Positions 52,214 through 62,195 of a DNA stretch of 62,195 nucleotides are shown in pieces (positions within the stretch are counted from its first letter, which is position 1; every line of letters begins with the position of its first letter). Both the position numbers and the translations under genes were made by a program. The stretch is from Paenibacillus sp. HGH0039 (lineage in GTDB: Bacteria; Bacillota; Bacilli; Paenibacillales; NBRC-103111), in contig NZ_KE150412.1 in NCBI RefSeq assembly GCF_000411255.1, forward strand, positions 2,503,713-2,565,907, written 5' to 3'. Below the pieces are notes generated by a model. The model ran no database searches. It had not been told where the DNA came from and saw only the letters and a program-made list of their open reading frames with translations.

Positions 52214-53293
52214 TTAAATATGCCTGTCAATTAATACTTGCTCCTGAATTCTGCGCAGCCCTTCTTTGATCGCTCTCGCCCGGACCTCTCCGATTCCGTC
52301 TACCTCATCCAGCTCTTCGATTGTCGCCACCGTGATATGAGGCAAGCGACCGAATTTTTCCACCAAATTACTGATAATGATGGAAGGAAGCCGCGGAATT
52401 TTGTTGAGTACCCGGAACCCTCTCGGAGAAACAAGTTCCTCCGATACGGCGTTGGTGTGCGGATAGCCGAGCAACCGGATAATGTGATGCGGATCGAGCA
52501 ATTCTTCGGAAGAGAGACGCTTGAGTCCCAGCAAAATATCTTTGATCTTCTCTTCGCTGAGTTCCCGGACATAATCCTTCAGAAGCAGACGCACTTCCAG
52601 CTCCGTATTACCGACCAGTTCTTCTAGCTGCATGGAAATCAGGCGTCCTTCGGTTCCAAGCTCCGTGATGTATCTGTTGAGCTCGTTCTTAATACGCAGC
52701 ACCATTTCTACCCGCTGAATGGCATTGGTGACATCATGCAGAGTCACAAGCTCTTCGAACTCGGAAGCGCCCAGATTGATCAAGGACTGATCCAGTTCCG
52801 TCTTGTATCGTTCCATCGTCTGAATCGCCTGATTCGCCTTGGTCAGGATGACCCCGATATCTTTGAGTGAATACCGCAGGTTTCCTTGATACAAGGTAAT
52901 AATGTTCCGACGCTGGGAAATAGACACAACCAGTTTATTCGTCTGCTTGGCAACTCGCTCGGCCGTACGATGCCGGATTCCCGTCTCGGTCGATGGAATC
53001 GAAGAGTTCGGAATCAATTGGGTATTCGCATATAAAATTTTCTTGGCATCTTCATTTAGAATAATGGCTCCGTCCATTTTGGCCAATTCATACAAATAGT
53101 TTGGCGTAAAATCGCAGTCGATGGAAAATCCGCCGTCCACGATTTCCATGACTTCCGGAGTACATCCGACGACAATCAGGGCTCCCGTCTTGGCACGAAG
53201 CACGTTCTCGAGCCCATCGCGGAAAGGCGTACCCGGAGCGACCAGCTGGAGCAGTTGGCTCATGACGTCTCGTTTAGTTTCTTCTTTGCTCAT
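52214..53293 (-). CDS. disA: diadenylate cyclase / DNA integrity scanning protein DisA
   Basis: Makes c-di-AMP and scans DNA, stopping at lesions to delay sporulation. 359 residues: the DAC domain with DGAIIL (near 75) and [14 protein letters not shown] (near 106), a helical linker, and a C-terminal HhH domain ([19 protein letters not shown] near 333). ATG at 53293 follows AGGAGG. It is downstream of radA, whose product interacts with DisA in Bacillus. Confidence 0.96.
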   Translation of the reverse strand: MSKEETKRDVMSQLLQLVAPGTPFRDGLENVLRAKTGALIVVGCTPEVMEIVDGGFSIDCDFTPNYLYELAKMDGAIILNEDAKKILYANTQLIPNSSIPSTETGIRHRTAERVAKQTNKLVVSISQRRNIITLYQGNLRYSLKDIGVILTKANQAIQTMERYKTELDQSLINLGASEFEELVTLHDVTNAIQRVEMVLRIKNELNRYITELGTEGRLISMQLEELVGNTELEVRLLLKDYVRELSEEKIKDILLGLKRLSSEELLDPHHIIRLLGYPHTNAVSEELVSPRGFRVLNKIPRLPSIIISNLVEKFGRLPHITVATIEELDEVDGIGEVRARAIKEGLRRIQEQVLIDRHI

Positions 53294-53406
53294 GTTAATC
53301 CTCCTGAAGCATTTCCGTTCTGTTAGCCGAGCGTGTTCCGCTATGCCTTGTTTTCAATAGATCTGTCTTGCAGAGCCGAACTAGTCAGGCCGCACAGACT
53401 TTTAGA

Positions 53407-54774
53407 CTAGTCCAATGCCGCTTTTAAAGCTTCGGACACCGTACTTACGCCGACCACTTCGATGCCCTTTGGAGGCGTCCAGCCCTTGAGGCTTTTCTCA
53501 GGCATGATGACGCGCCGGAAACCGAGCTTCTGCGCTTCCTTGACCCGCTGGTCGATACGCGATACGCCGCGGACCTCTCCCGTGAGCCCGATCTCGCCGA
53601 ACACGGCGTCGTAAGCCTGCGTCGGCTGCTCTTTGAAGCTGGAGGCGATGCTTATCGCCACGGCCAAATCGACGGCCGGCTCATCGAGTTTGACTCCGCC
53701 GGCTACGTTCAAGTAAGCGTCCTGACTCTGAAGGAACAGGCCGACCCGTTTCTCCAAGACCGCCATAATGAGCGACAGCCGGTTATGGTCGATTCCCGTA
53801 GCCATTCTTCGCGGAGACGGGAAATTGGTTGACGAGACAAGCGCCTGTATCTCAACCAGGACCGGTCTCGTTCCTTCCATGCTGGCGACGACTGTCGACC
53901 CGGCTACGCCAAGCGGACGCTCGGACAGGAAAAGCTCCGACGGATTGCTCACTTCGGCCAGCCCGGTTTCCCGCATTTCGAAGATGCCGATTTCGTTCGT
54001 TGAACCGAACCGGTTTTTAACCGCACGCAAAACGCGGTAGGTGTGATGCCGTTCCCCTTCAAAATAAAGCACACAGTCCACCATGTGTTCGAGCAGGCGC
54101 GGTCCTGCAATGGCGCCTTCCTTGGTTACATGGCCGACAAGAACCGTCGCTATATTCTTAAGCTTAGCTATGCGCATGAAATGGCTTGTGCATTCACGTA
54201 CTTGGGAAACGGTTCCCGGGGCGGAGGATACGCTTGGATGGTAGACGGTCTGAATGGAGTCGATGACCAGAAAATCCGGCTGGACTTCCTGGATCGCCTC
54301 TTCAACCACTTCCATATTCGTTTCGCAGAGCACGTATAGATTCGGCGAAACGGCATCCAGCCGGTCCGCGCGAAGCTTCGTCTGACGAATCGATTCCTCG
54401 CCTGAGATGTACAGAACCTTCCGCCCCTCTTTGGTCAGCGAGTGCGAGGTTTGCAGGAGCAGCGTTGATTTCCCTATACCGGGATCTCCCCCGACCAGTA
54501 TGAGCGAACCGGGGACGAACCCGCCGCCCAAAACGCGGTTGAGCTCGCCATTATCCGTAAGCACACGCTGCTCTACGCTGCTTTCTATGTTTATGATCGG
54601 AGTCGGTTTTTCTTTCGTCCGCAGAAAAGAAGAATTCATTCCCTGCGTCTTGACAACCGTCTCTACTTCTTCGGCAAAACTGTTCCACGCTCCGCAGCCG
54701 GGACATTTGCCGAGCCACTTCGGGGTTTCATACCCGCACTGCTGGCAGATGAATTTCGTTTTTGTTTTACTCAT
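53407..54774 (-). CDS. radA: DNA repair protein RadA (Sms)
   Basis: A 455-residue branch-migration ATPase. [19 protein letters not shown] zinc finger at the N-terminus, Walker [11 protein letters not shown] (near 95), the [11 protein letters not shown] motif (near 252), and a C-terminal Lon-protease-like domain. ATG at 54774 follows AAGGGG at about 11 bases; the open frame to 54816 has no better start. A weak promoter-like TTTCAT-17-TAAACT lies just upstream, after the clpC terminator. Confidence 0.95.
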   Translation of the reverse strand: MSKTKTKFICQQCGYETPKWLGKCPGCGAWNSFAEEVETVVKTQGMNSSFLRTKEKPTPIINIESSVEQRVLTDNGELNRVLGGGFVPGSLILVGGDPGIGKSTLLLQTSHSLTKEGRKVLYISGEESIRQTKLRADRLDAVSPNLYVLCETNMEVVEEAIQEVQPDFLVIDSIQTVYHPSVSSAPGTVSQVRECTSHFMRIAKLKNIATVLVGHVTKEGAIAGPRLLEHMVDCVLYFEGERHHTYRVLRAVKNRFGSTNEIGIFEMRETGLAEVSNPSELFLSERPLGVAGSTVVASMEGTRPVLVEIQALVSSTNFPSPRRMATGIDHNRLSLIMAVLEKRVGLFLQSQDAYLNVAGGVKLDEPAVDLAVAISIASSFKEQPTQAYDAVFGEIGLTGEVRGVSRIDQRVKEAQKLGFRRVIMPEKSLKGWTPPKGIEVVGVSTVSEALKAALD

Positions 54775-54875
54775 GGCGCGAAGTTCCCCTTCTGTTTCTA
54801 CGCGCAAAACGGGCAAACCGTTCCAGCGTCATTCAAAGTTTACCATTTTTGCGAATGCTATGAAAGTACTTGGCA

Positions 54876-54920
54876 AAAGAAAAAGCATTTTGCGGTACAG
54901 CTGCGCACCGCAAAATGCTT
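54876..54920 (-). terminator. terminator after clpC
   Basis: AAGCATTTTGCGGT pairs perfectly with ACCGCAAAATGCTT (54920-54907 with 54896-54883), followed by TTTTCTTTT on the minus strand. It separates the ctsR operon from radA, which Bacillus joins in one transcript. Confidence 0.85.
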
Positions 54921-54931
54921 GATTTTATACC

Positions 54932-57379
54932 TTACTTGGTTTGCGTCATCGCTTCTTCGTTCCGAAGTACAACAAGTTCGCCGTCTTTTTCGTCTATAGT
55001 AAGGGAGTCGCCCTTGGAAATGCTTCCTTTAAGAAGTTCTTCGGAAAGACGGTCCTCAATGTGTTTCTGGATCGCCCTGCGAAGCGGCCTTGCTCCATAG
55101 CTTGGATCAAAGCCTTCCTTAGCCAGGAAGTTCTTCGCGTTATCGGTGAGGATAAAGTCGACTTCCTGTTCTTTCAGGCGTTTGCGGAGCTCATCGGCCA
55201 TGAGGCTGACGATTTCAGCAATATGCTTCTCGTCGAGAGAGTGGAAGACGATAATTTCGTCGATCCGGTTCAAGAACTCCGGACGGAAACTTTTCTTCAG
55301 CTCGTTCATGACTTTGTCCTTCATGTTGTTATAATCTTTGCCGGAATCTTGGACAGCCGTAAAGCCGAGCGTCGAATTTTTCTTAATCGTATCGGCGCCC
55401 ACATTGGACGTCATGATGATCAAGGTGTTGCGGAAGTCAACGGTACGGCCTTTGGAATCGGTAAGGCGTCCATCTTCCAGCACTTGCAGAAGGATATTGA
55501 ACACTTCCGGATGTGCTTTCTCGATTTCATCAAGCAGGACAACGGAGTAAGGCTTGCGGCGTACTTTTTCAGTCAATTGGCCGCCTTCTTCGTAGCCTAC
55601 ATATCCCGGAGGCGCTCCTACGAGACGGGACGTGGAGTGTTTCTCCATATATTCGGACATATCAATGCGGATAACGGCATTTTCGTCTCCGAACAGGGAT
55701 TCCGCCAAAGCACGGGCAAGCTCGGTTTTACCTACACCGGTCGGACCTAAGAAGATAAAGGAGCCCATCGGACGCTTCGGATCTTTCAGACCCGCTCTTG
55801 CACGGCGGATTGCGCGGCTGACTGCTTTAACCGCTTCTTCCTGGCCGATCACACGGTTGTGAAGGATATCTTCCATTTTAAGAAGACGCTCGGTTTCCTC
55901 TTCAGCCAGTTTGCGTACCGGAATTCCGGTCCAGCTTGCAACCACCTGGGCGATGTCGTCCGGAGTCACCTCCGTGTCCATGCGTCCCTGTTTCTCTTTC
56001 CAATCGTTCTTCGTGCTGTCGAGTTCTTCGCGCAGCTTTTGCTCGGTATCACGCAAAGACGCAGCTTTCTCGAACTCTTGGCTTTGAACAGCCGCGTCTT
56101 TCTCCTTGCGGATGTTTTCGAGCTTTTGCTCCAACTCTTTCAAGCTAGGCGGTACCGTGTAAGAGTGAAGCCTTACTTTCGAGCTTGCTTCATCGATCAA
56201 GTCGATCGCTTTATCAGGCAGGAAACGATCGGGGATATAGCGATCCGACAGCTTGACTGCTTCCTCGATAGCTTCATCGGTGATTTTCACCCGGTGATGC
56301 GCCTCATAACGATCACGCAGTCCGTGAAGGATTTGGATCGCTTCTTCCGGAGTCGGCTGATCCACCGTAATCGGCTGGAAGCGGCGCTCCAGAGCGGCAT
56401 CCTTCTCGATGTATTTGCGGTACTCATCCAGAGTAGTGGCCCCGATGCACTGCAGTTCGCCGCGAGCCAAAGCCGGCTTCAGAATGTTGGAGGCATCAAT
56501 CGCGCCCTCTGCACCGCCGGCGCCGATCAAGGTATGCAGCTCATCGATGAAGAGAATGATGTTCCCCGCCTGGCGGATCTCATCCATGATCTTCTTCAGA
56601 CGATCTTCAAATTCACCGCGGTATTTGGTGCCTGCCACGACAGAACCCATATCGAGCGTCATGACACGCTTATCTTTTAACGTTTCCGGAATTTCATTGT
56701 TGATGATCTTTTGAGCGAGACCTTCGGCGATAGCCGTTTTACCTACACCCGGCTCCCCGATCAGAACCGGGTTGTTTTTGGTGCGGCGGCTGAGAACCTG
56801 AATAACACGCTCGATTTCTTTGGAACGTCCGATTACCGGATCGAGGTTGCCTTCTTTGGCGATAGCCGTCAGATCTCTCGCGAGACTGTCCAGCGTAGGC
56901 GTGTTGACGTTGTTGCCGCTGCCGTGATTGCTCGAAACGACCTCGCTGCTTCCGAGAAGCTGCAGGACTTGCTGGCGGGCTTTGTTCAAGGAAATGCCCA
57001 GATTGTTCAGCACGCGTGCCGCAACCCCTTCTCCCTCGCGAATCAGACCGAGCAGGATATGCTCCGTACCTACGTACGTATGGCCAAGCTTTCTGGCTTC
57101 GTCCATCGAAAGTTCAATGACCTTTTTGGCACGCGGTGTGTAAGCGATATTGGAGGGCTGCTCTTGTCCGCGGCCGATTAATGATTCGACCTCATCTTGA
57201 ATTTTTTCAAGTCCGAGTCCGAGAGCCACCAGCGCTTTGGCCGCAATGCCTTCGCCTTCGCGAATAAGGCCCAGCAAGATATGCTCTGTACCTATATTGT
57301 TGTGACCCAAGCGTACTGCTTCTTCCTGTGCAAGGGAAAGAACTTTCTGTGCACGTTCCGTAAATCTTCCAAACATCAT
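54932..57379 (-). CDS. clpC: Clp protease ATPase subunit ClpC
   Basis: An AAA+ unfoldase that works with ClpP and the adaptor MecA and recognises arginine-phosphorylated proteins. 815 residues: a double Clp N domain ([19 protein letters not shown]), first AAA Walker [11 protein letters not shown], a UVR-type middle segment (near 415-450), second Walker [14 protein letters not shown]-type ClpP loop region GFTAVQ near 672. The first of two ATG codons (57379) follows GGAGGTG; the longer open frame to 57472 overlaps mcsB. Confidence 0.97.
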   Translation of the reverse strand: MMFGRFTERAQKVLSLAQEEAVRLGHNNIGTEHILLGLIREGEGIAAKALVALGLGLEKIQDEVESLIGRGQEQPSNIAYTPRAKKVIELSMDEARKLGHTYVGTEHILLGLIREGEGVAARVLNNLGISLNKARQQVLQLLGSSEVVSSNHGSGNNVNTPTLDSLARDLTAIAKEGNLDPVIGRSKEIERVIQVLSRRTKNNPVLIGEPGVGKTAIAEGLAQKIINNEIPETLKDKRVMTLDMGSVVAGTKYRGEFEDRLKKIMDEIRQAGNIILFIDELHTLIGAGGAEGAIDASNILKPALARGELQCIGATTLDEYRKYIEKDAALERRFQPITVDQPTPEEAIQILHGLRDRYEAHHRVKITDEAIEEAVKLSDRYIPDRFLPDKAIDLIDEASSKVRLHSYTVPPSLKELEQKLENIRKEKDAAVQSQEFEKAASLRDTEQKLREELDSTKNDWKEKQGRMDTEVTPDDIAQVVASWTGIPVRKLAEEETERLLKMEDILHNRVIGQEEAVKAVSRAIRRARAGLKDPKRPMGSFIFLGPTGVGKTELARALAESLFGDENAVIRIDMSEYMEKHSTSRLVGAPPGYVGYEEGGQLTEKVRRKPYSVVLLDEIEKAHPEVFNILLQVLEDGRLTDSKGRTVDFRNTLIIMTSNVGADTIKKNSTLGFTAVQDSGKDYNNMKDKVMNELKKSFRPEFLNRIDEIIVFHSLDEKHIAEIVSLMADELRKRLKEQEVDFILTDNAKNFLAKEGFDPSYGARPLRRAIQKHIEDRLSEELLKGSISKGDSLTIDEKDGELVVLRNEEAMTQTK

Positions 57380-57425
57380 ACTTAGCACCTCCATTGTAAT
57401 TTCGAACGAAAGTCGTATAGTACCA

Positions 57426-58490
57426 TTAAACGTTATGACACGGCTTGAATCTTTCCCTGATGATTTGGGCACGCCGGATATCCCGGTCGTCGGGAGATAA
57501 AAGCTCCCCTGCTATTTGCTGCAAGAATCCCGGCTGTGTCATCACAAGAAGCTCATTCATGGTGTGTGCGGGAACTTCCCCCACTAAATTAAGATCTATG
57601 CCAAGGCGGACATCGGATAGCCGCTGCGCCGCTTCCTTGGAATCGATAATCGAAGCGTGAGTCAAGATTCCGTATGACCGCATAACGCGGTCTGTTATAC
57701 GTATTCTGGATTCCTGCATGAGTTGCCTTCTTGCGGCGCGCTCGTGTTCGATAATCTGTTTGGCTACGCTATATAGATTATCAATGATTTCATCTTCGGA
57801 CTGGCCGAGCGTAATCTGATTGGAAATCTGAAATAAATTTCCCAACGCTTCGCTTCCTTCGCCATACAGACCCCGGACTGTCAGGCCGACCTGTGAAACC
57901 GCCGATAGAATTCGATTGATTTGCTGGGTCAAAACAAGAGCGGGCAGATGCATCATGACCGAAGCCCGTATACCGGTTCCCACATTCGTAGGACAGCTGG
58001 TCAAGTAGCCGCGTCTTTCGTCAAAGCCGTAGTCTAGCTGAGATTCGAAAATATCGTCAATCTGGTTCGCCAGATCCCAGGCCTCTTTAATTTGAAATCC
58101 GGGACACAGACATTGAATCCGAAGATGATCCTCTTCATTCACCATAATGCTGATAGATTCGTTATCATTAAGGATAACGGCTCCGTTCCGCGATTCGGTT
58201 GCCAGATTCGGGCTGATCAAATGCTTCTCTACCAGGATCCTCCGCTCCAGTTCATTCAGTTCCGAGAGCGGTACAAGCGTGAAGTCGCTGATCGTTTTTA
58301 AATCTTCATTGCCCAGTACAGCTGAAACTTTCTCAAGCACTTCCGCGGACTGCTGGTTCGCGGCCAACATAGGAAACGGATAATCTTGCAGATTCCGGGC
58401 TATACGGATGCGGCTGCTGATCACAATATCCGAATCGGGACCGTCCCCTTTCATCCATTCGCTTAATGCTTCCTTGACAAAATGTCTCAA
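57426..58490 (-). CDS. mcsB: protein arginine kinase McsB
   Basis: Phosphorylates arginines, marking CtsR and misfolded proteins for ClpCP. 354 residues in the phosphagen kinase fold: [17 protein letters not shown] (near 25), the catalytic glutamate region, and [18 protein letters not shown] (near 168), plus an arginine-phosphate-binding [15 protein letters not shown] tail. TTG at 58490 follows AAGGAGG by about 8 bases and fits the family start. Confidence 0.95.
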   Translation of the reverse strand: MRHFVKEALSEWMKGDGPDSDIVISSRIRIARNLQDYPFPMLAANQQSAEVLEKVSAVLGNEDLKTISDFTLVPLSELNELERRILVEKHLISPNLATESRNGAVILNDNESISIMVNEEDHLRIQCLCPGFQIKEAWDLANQIDDIFESQLDYGFDERRGYLTSCPTNVGTGIRASVMMHLPALVLTQQINRILSAVSQVGLTVRGLYGEGSEALGNLFQISNQITLGQSEDEIIDNLYSVAKQIIEHERAARRQLMQESRIRITDRVMRSYGILTHASIIDSKEAAQRLSDVRLGIDLNLVGEVPAHTMNELLVMTQPGFLQQIAGELLSPDDRDIRRAQIIRERFKPCHNV

Positions 58491-58541
58491 AGAGGAACCC
58501 TCCTTTTCTCCAAGTTCAAAGGTTTGAGGCGGGCGTCGAAG

Positions 58542-59060
58542 TTAACTGCTGCCGGCTGACTTCTTATCGAGGTCGCGAATACGGTCTCGCAGTTGAGCCG
58601 CTTGCTCGAATTCTTCCTGTTCGATGTACGTCTGAAGTTCTTTCTTGAGACGTTCCACCTCACGCTTCTGCTCGATCTCCTGTCCGGAACGTTTCGGCAC
58701 TTTGCCGACATGCTGCGTATTGCCGTGAACCCGCTTAAACAGGGGATCCAGCTTATCCTGAAAGCTTTCATAGCAGTGGCTGCAGCCGAAACGTCCCAGC
58801 TTGCTGAACTGTGAATACGTAAGTCCGCAGTGTTCGCATCTTATCGGACGCGCTTTGTTTGAGACCGTCCCGGAGGAAGGATCGAAGTCCAGCAGGCCCG
58901 AAAGCAAATTATGAATGGAGAAACCTCCCGGCGTACCGGGAATCAGCTCCCCCTTCTCTTTGGCGCATGTTTCACAGAAGTGAAACTCTGTTTTCTCACC
59001 GTTAACAATTTTCGTAAAATGAAGCGTTGCGGGCCGTTTGCCGCATTCTTGACAAAGCAC
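58542..59060 (-). CDS. mcsA: McsA, activator of McsB
   Basis: 172 residues. Four zinc-type pairs: CQECG and CETC in the first half, CEHC and CSHC near 77 and 96, then a C-terminal UVR motif (LQTYIEQEEFEQAAQLRDRI). McsA activates McsB kinase and binds CtsR. GTG at 59060 follows GGAGGGG by 5 bases. Confidence 0.94.
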   Translation of the reverse strand: MLCQECGKRPATLHFTKIVNGEKTEFHFCETCAKEKGELIPGTPGGFSIHNLLSGLLDFDPSSGTVSNKARPIRCEHCGLTYSQFSKLGRFGCSHCYESFQDKLDPLFKRVHGNTQHVGKVPKRSGQEIEQKREVERLKKELQTYIEQEEFEQAAQLRDRIRDLDKKSAGSS

Positions 59061-59072
59061 GTCAACCCCTCC

Positions 59073-59534
59073 TTATTTGCTCAGTAAGGATATCAGCATC
59101 GCCTTTAAAATCCGGGCACGGACTTCATCCCGCAAAGGAAGCTTAAACTGAAGCACATCCCGCGATATTGCCGCTTTAATGATGGCAGCTTCCCTCCGGC
59201 TGATCAACCGGCCTTCTTCCAGACGGTAAATCAACCCTTCGGCCGACGCTTGATCTATACTTTCACGAATGGTAGTCATGATGGTGTCCAGCAGTGAACC
59301 GTAGGCGTTGAGTTCGATCTTCTGAATCCGGATATAACCCCCGCCTCCGCGCTTGCTTTCCACCACGTAGCCTTTTTCAAGGGTAAATCGTGTACTGATG
59401 ACATAATTAATCTGAGACGGCACACACTGAAATTGATCAGCAAGCTCGTTCCGCTGGATCTCAATGGACCCTTCGGGGCTTTGCTGCAGTATATGCTTTA
59501 GATATTGCTCAATAATCTCGGAAACATTACGCAT
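59073..59534 (-). CDS. ctsR: transcriptional repressor CtsR
   Basis: Controls clp genes and its own operon; inactivated on heat or protein damage with McsB and ClpC. 153 residues with the winged helix (CVPSQINYVISTRFTLEKGY near 37) and the glycine-rich thermosensor loop VVESKRGGGGYIRI (near 57). ATG at 59534 follows GGAGG by 8 bases; a TTG lies one codon earlier. Confidence 0.96.
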   Translation of the reverse strand: MRNVSEIIEQYLKHILQQSPEGSIEIQRNELADQFQCVPSQINYVISTRFTLEKGYVVESKRGGGGYIRIQKIELNAYGSLLDTIMTTIRESIDQASAEGLIYRLEEGRLISRREAAIIKAAISRDVLQFKLPLRDEVRARILKAMLISLLSK

Positions 59535-59569
59535 CAATTCAGCCTCCCGTTGTTGAGAAGTAAATTGAC

Positions 59570-59586
59570 TTTGACTTTCTTTGACC
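59570..59586 (-). promoter_or_regulatory. CtsR operator
   Basis: Minus strand GGTCAAA GAA AGTCAAA: two heptads in tandem, the CtsR box (A/GGTCAAANANA/GGTCAAA). A third partial heptad, GTCAA, follows. It lies just downstream of the -10, over the likely transcription start, so CtsR would block the promoter. Confidence 0.9.
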
Positions 59587-59594
59587 TTAACTTA

Positions 59595-59623
59595 ATTATA
59601 ATCATTTCCATATTACTTTGCAA
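59595..59623 (-). promoter_or_regulatory. promoter of ctsR-mcsA-mcsB-clpC
   Basis: TTGCAA (59623-59618), 17-base spacer, TATAAT (59600-59595) on the minus strand. About 75 bases with nothing recognisable separate it from the rRNA terminator. Confidence 0.85.
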
Positions 59624-59697
59624 GTACCTGATAAACAGTTAAGTGGAACTTCCTCTCTTTAGTTTTAACGCTATCCTGAAAAATATGCAAATACAGC

Positions 59698-59735
59698 AAA
59701 AAACCTCTATGAATTAAATTCATAGAGGTTTTCGT
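59698..59735 (-). terminator. terminator after the 23S gene
   Basis: CCTCTATGAATT and AATTCATAGAGG (59728-59717 with 59715-59704) form a 12-base-pair stem with six T after it on the minus strand. It is 118 bases after the 23S end. The intervening 59729-59845 holds GCATATG inverted repeats and CCACAAG repeats, probably part of the 23S processing stalk, and no 5S gene. Confidence 0.88.
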
Positions 59736-59845
59736 TGCTCCCTGAAAACTAGCAGCGAAACGTGCAGCCGATCCATCCAAAGATCTTGTGGTGCATATGT
59801 TGCATATGCTTTCGATGCGGTTTTTTCCTTCGGAAATAACCTTGT

Positions 59846-62195
<2,350 letters not shown>

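Overview
The window is a long, almost entirely minus-strand block of core genes from an endospore-forming Firmicute, most likely Paenibacillus or a close relative. The evidence is the sporulation and germination set (sigH, gerD, pdaB, cwlD, a SpoIIM-like protein, the ctsR-mcsA-mcsB-clpC stress operon), Bacillus-type gene order from ctsR through the ribosomal clusters to gerD, strong purine-rich ribosome binding sites with frequent GTG and TTG starts, and RpoB/RpoC sequences very close to those of Bacillus. The genus is an inference; no 16S gene lies in the window.

Layout from right to left, which is the direction of transcription. A 23S rRNA gene enters from the right edge and ends near 59846, followed by a terminator with no 5S gene in between. 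Next come the CtsR-controlled operon ctsR-mcsA-mcsB-clpC, radA, disA, pssA, one plus-strand gene of unknown function, the PIN/TRAM gene yacL, ispD-ispF, gltX, a cysteine T-box leader, then cysE-cysS-mrnC-rlmB-rae1 and sigH. The translation and transcription clusters follow: rpmG-secE-nusG-rplK-rplA, rplJ-rplL with an L10 leader, an RsmC-like methyltransferase, rpoB-rpoC, rplGB-rpsL-rpsG-fusA-tuf, then the S10/spc/alpha cluster from rpsJ to rplQ including secY, adk, map and infA. After that come truA, rplM-rpsI, a sulfate-assimilation pair (cysH, sat), cwlD, salA, the plus-strand genes gerD and pdaB, a SpoIIM-like membrane protein and a small unknown protein. The left edge holds tandem rRNA promoters and the boxA leader of another rRNA operon that runs out of the window. 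The block is therefore flanked by two rRNA operons in the same orientation.

The genes fit together as growth control. Ribosomal protein, RNA polymerase and elongation factor genes are read from strong sigma-A-type promoters preceded by structured leaders (L10, L13, L11/L1, S10, str, rpoB) that could allow autoregulation. Proteostasis, c-di-AMP and cysteine supply genes flank them, and sporulation functions sit at the left.

No CRISPR array, insertion sequence, prophage, tRNA gene or dedicated defence system was seen. The unusual material is small in scale: missing genes (ECF transporter, kbaA, 5S), inserted genes (cysH-sat, pssA plus an unknown gene), long low-complexity tails on GerD and mini-III, a perfect dyad inside the sigH promoter, a long hairpin upstream of rpsL, and a candidate small ORF in the rpoB leader. 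Promoter, leader and terminator calls come from reading the sequence by eye.
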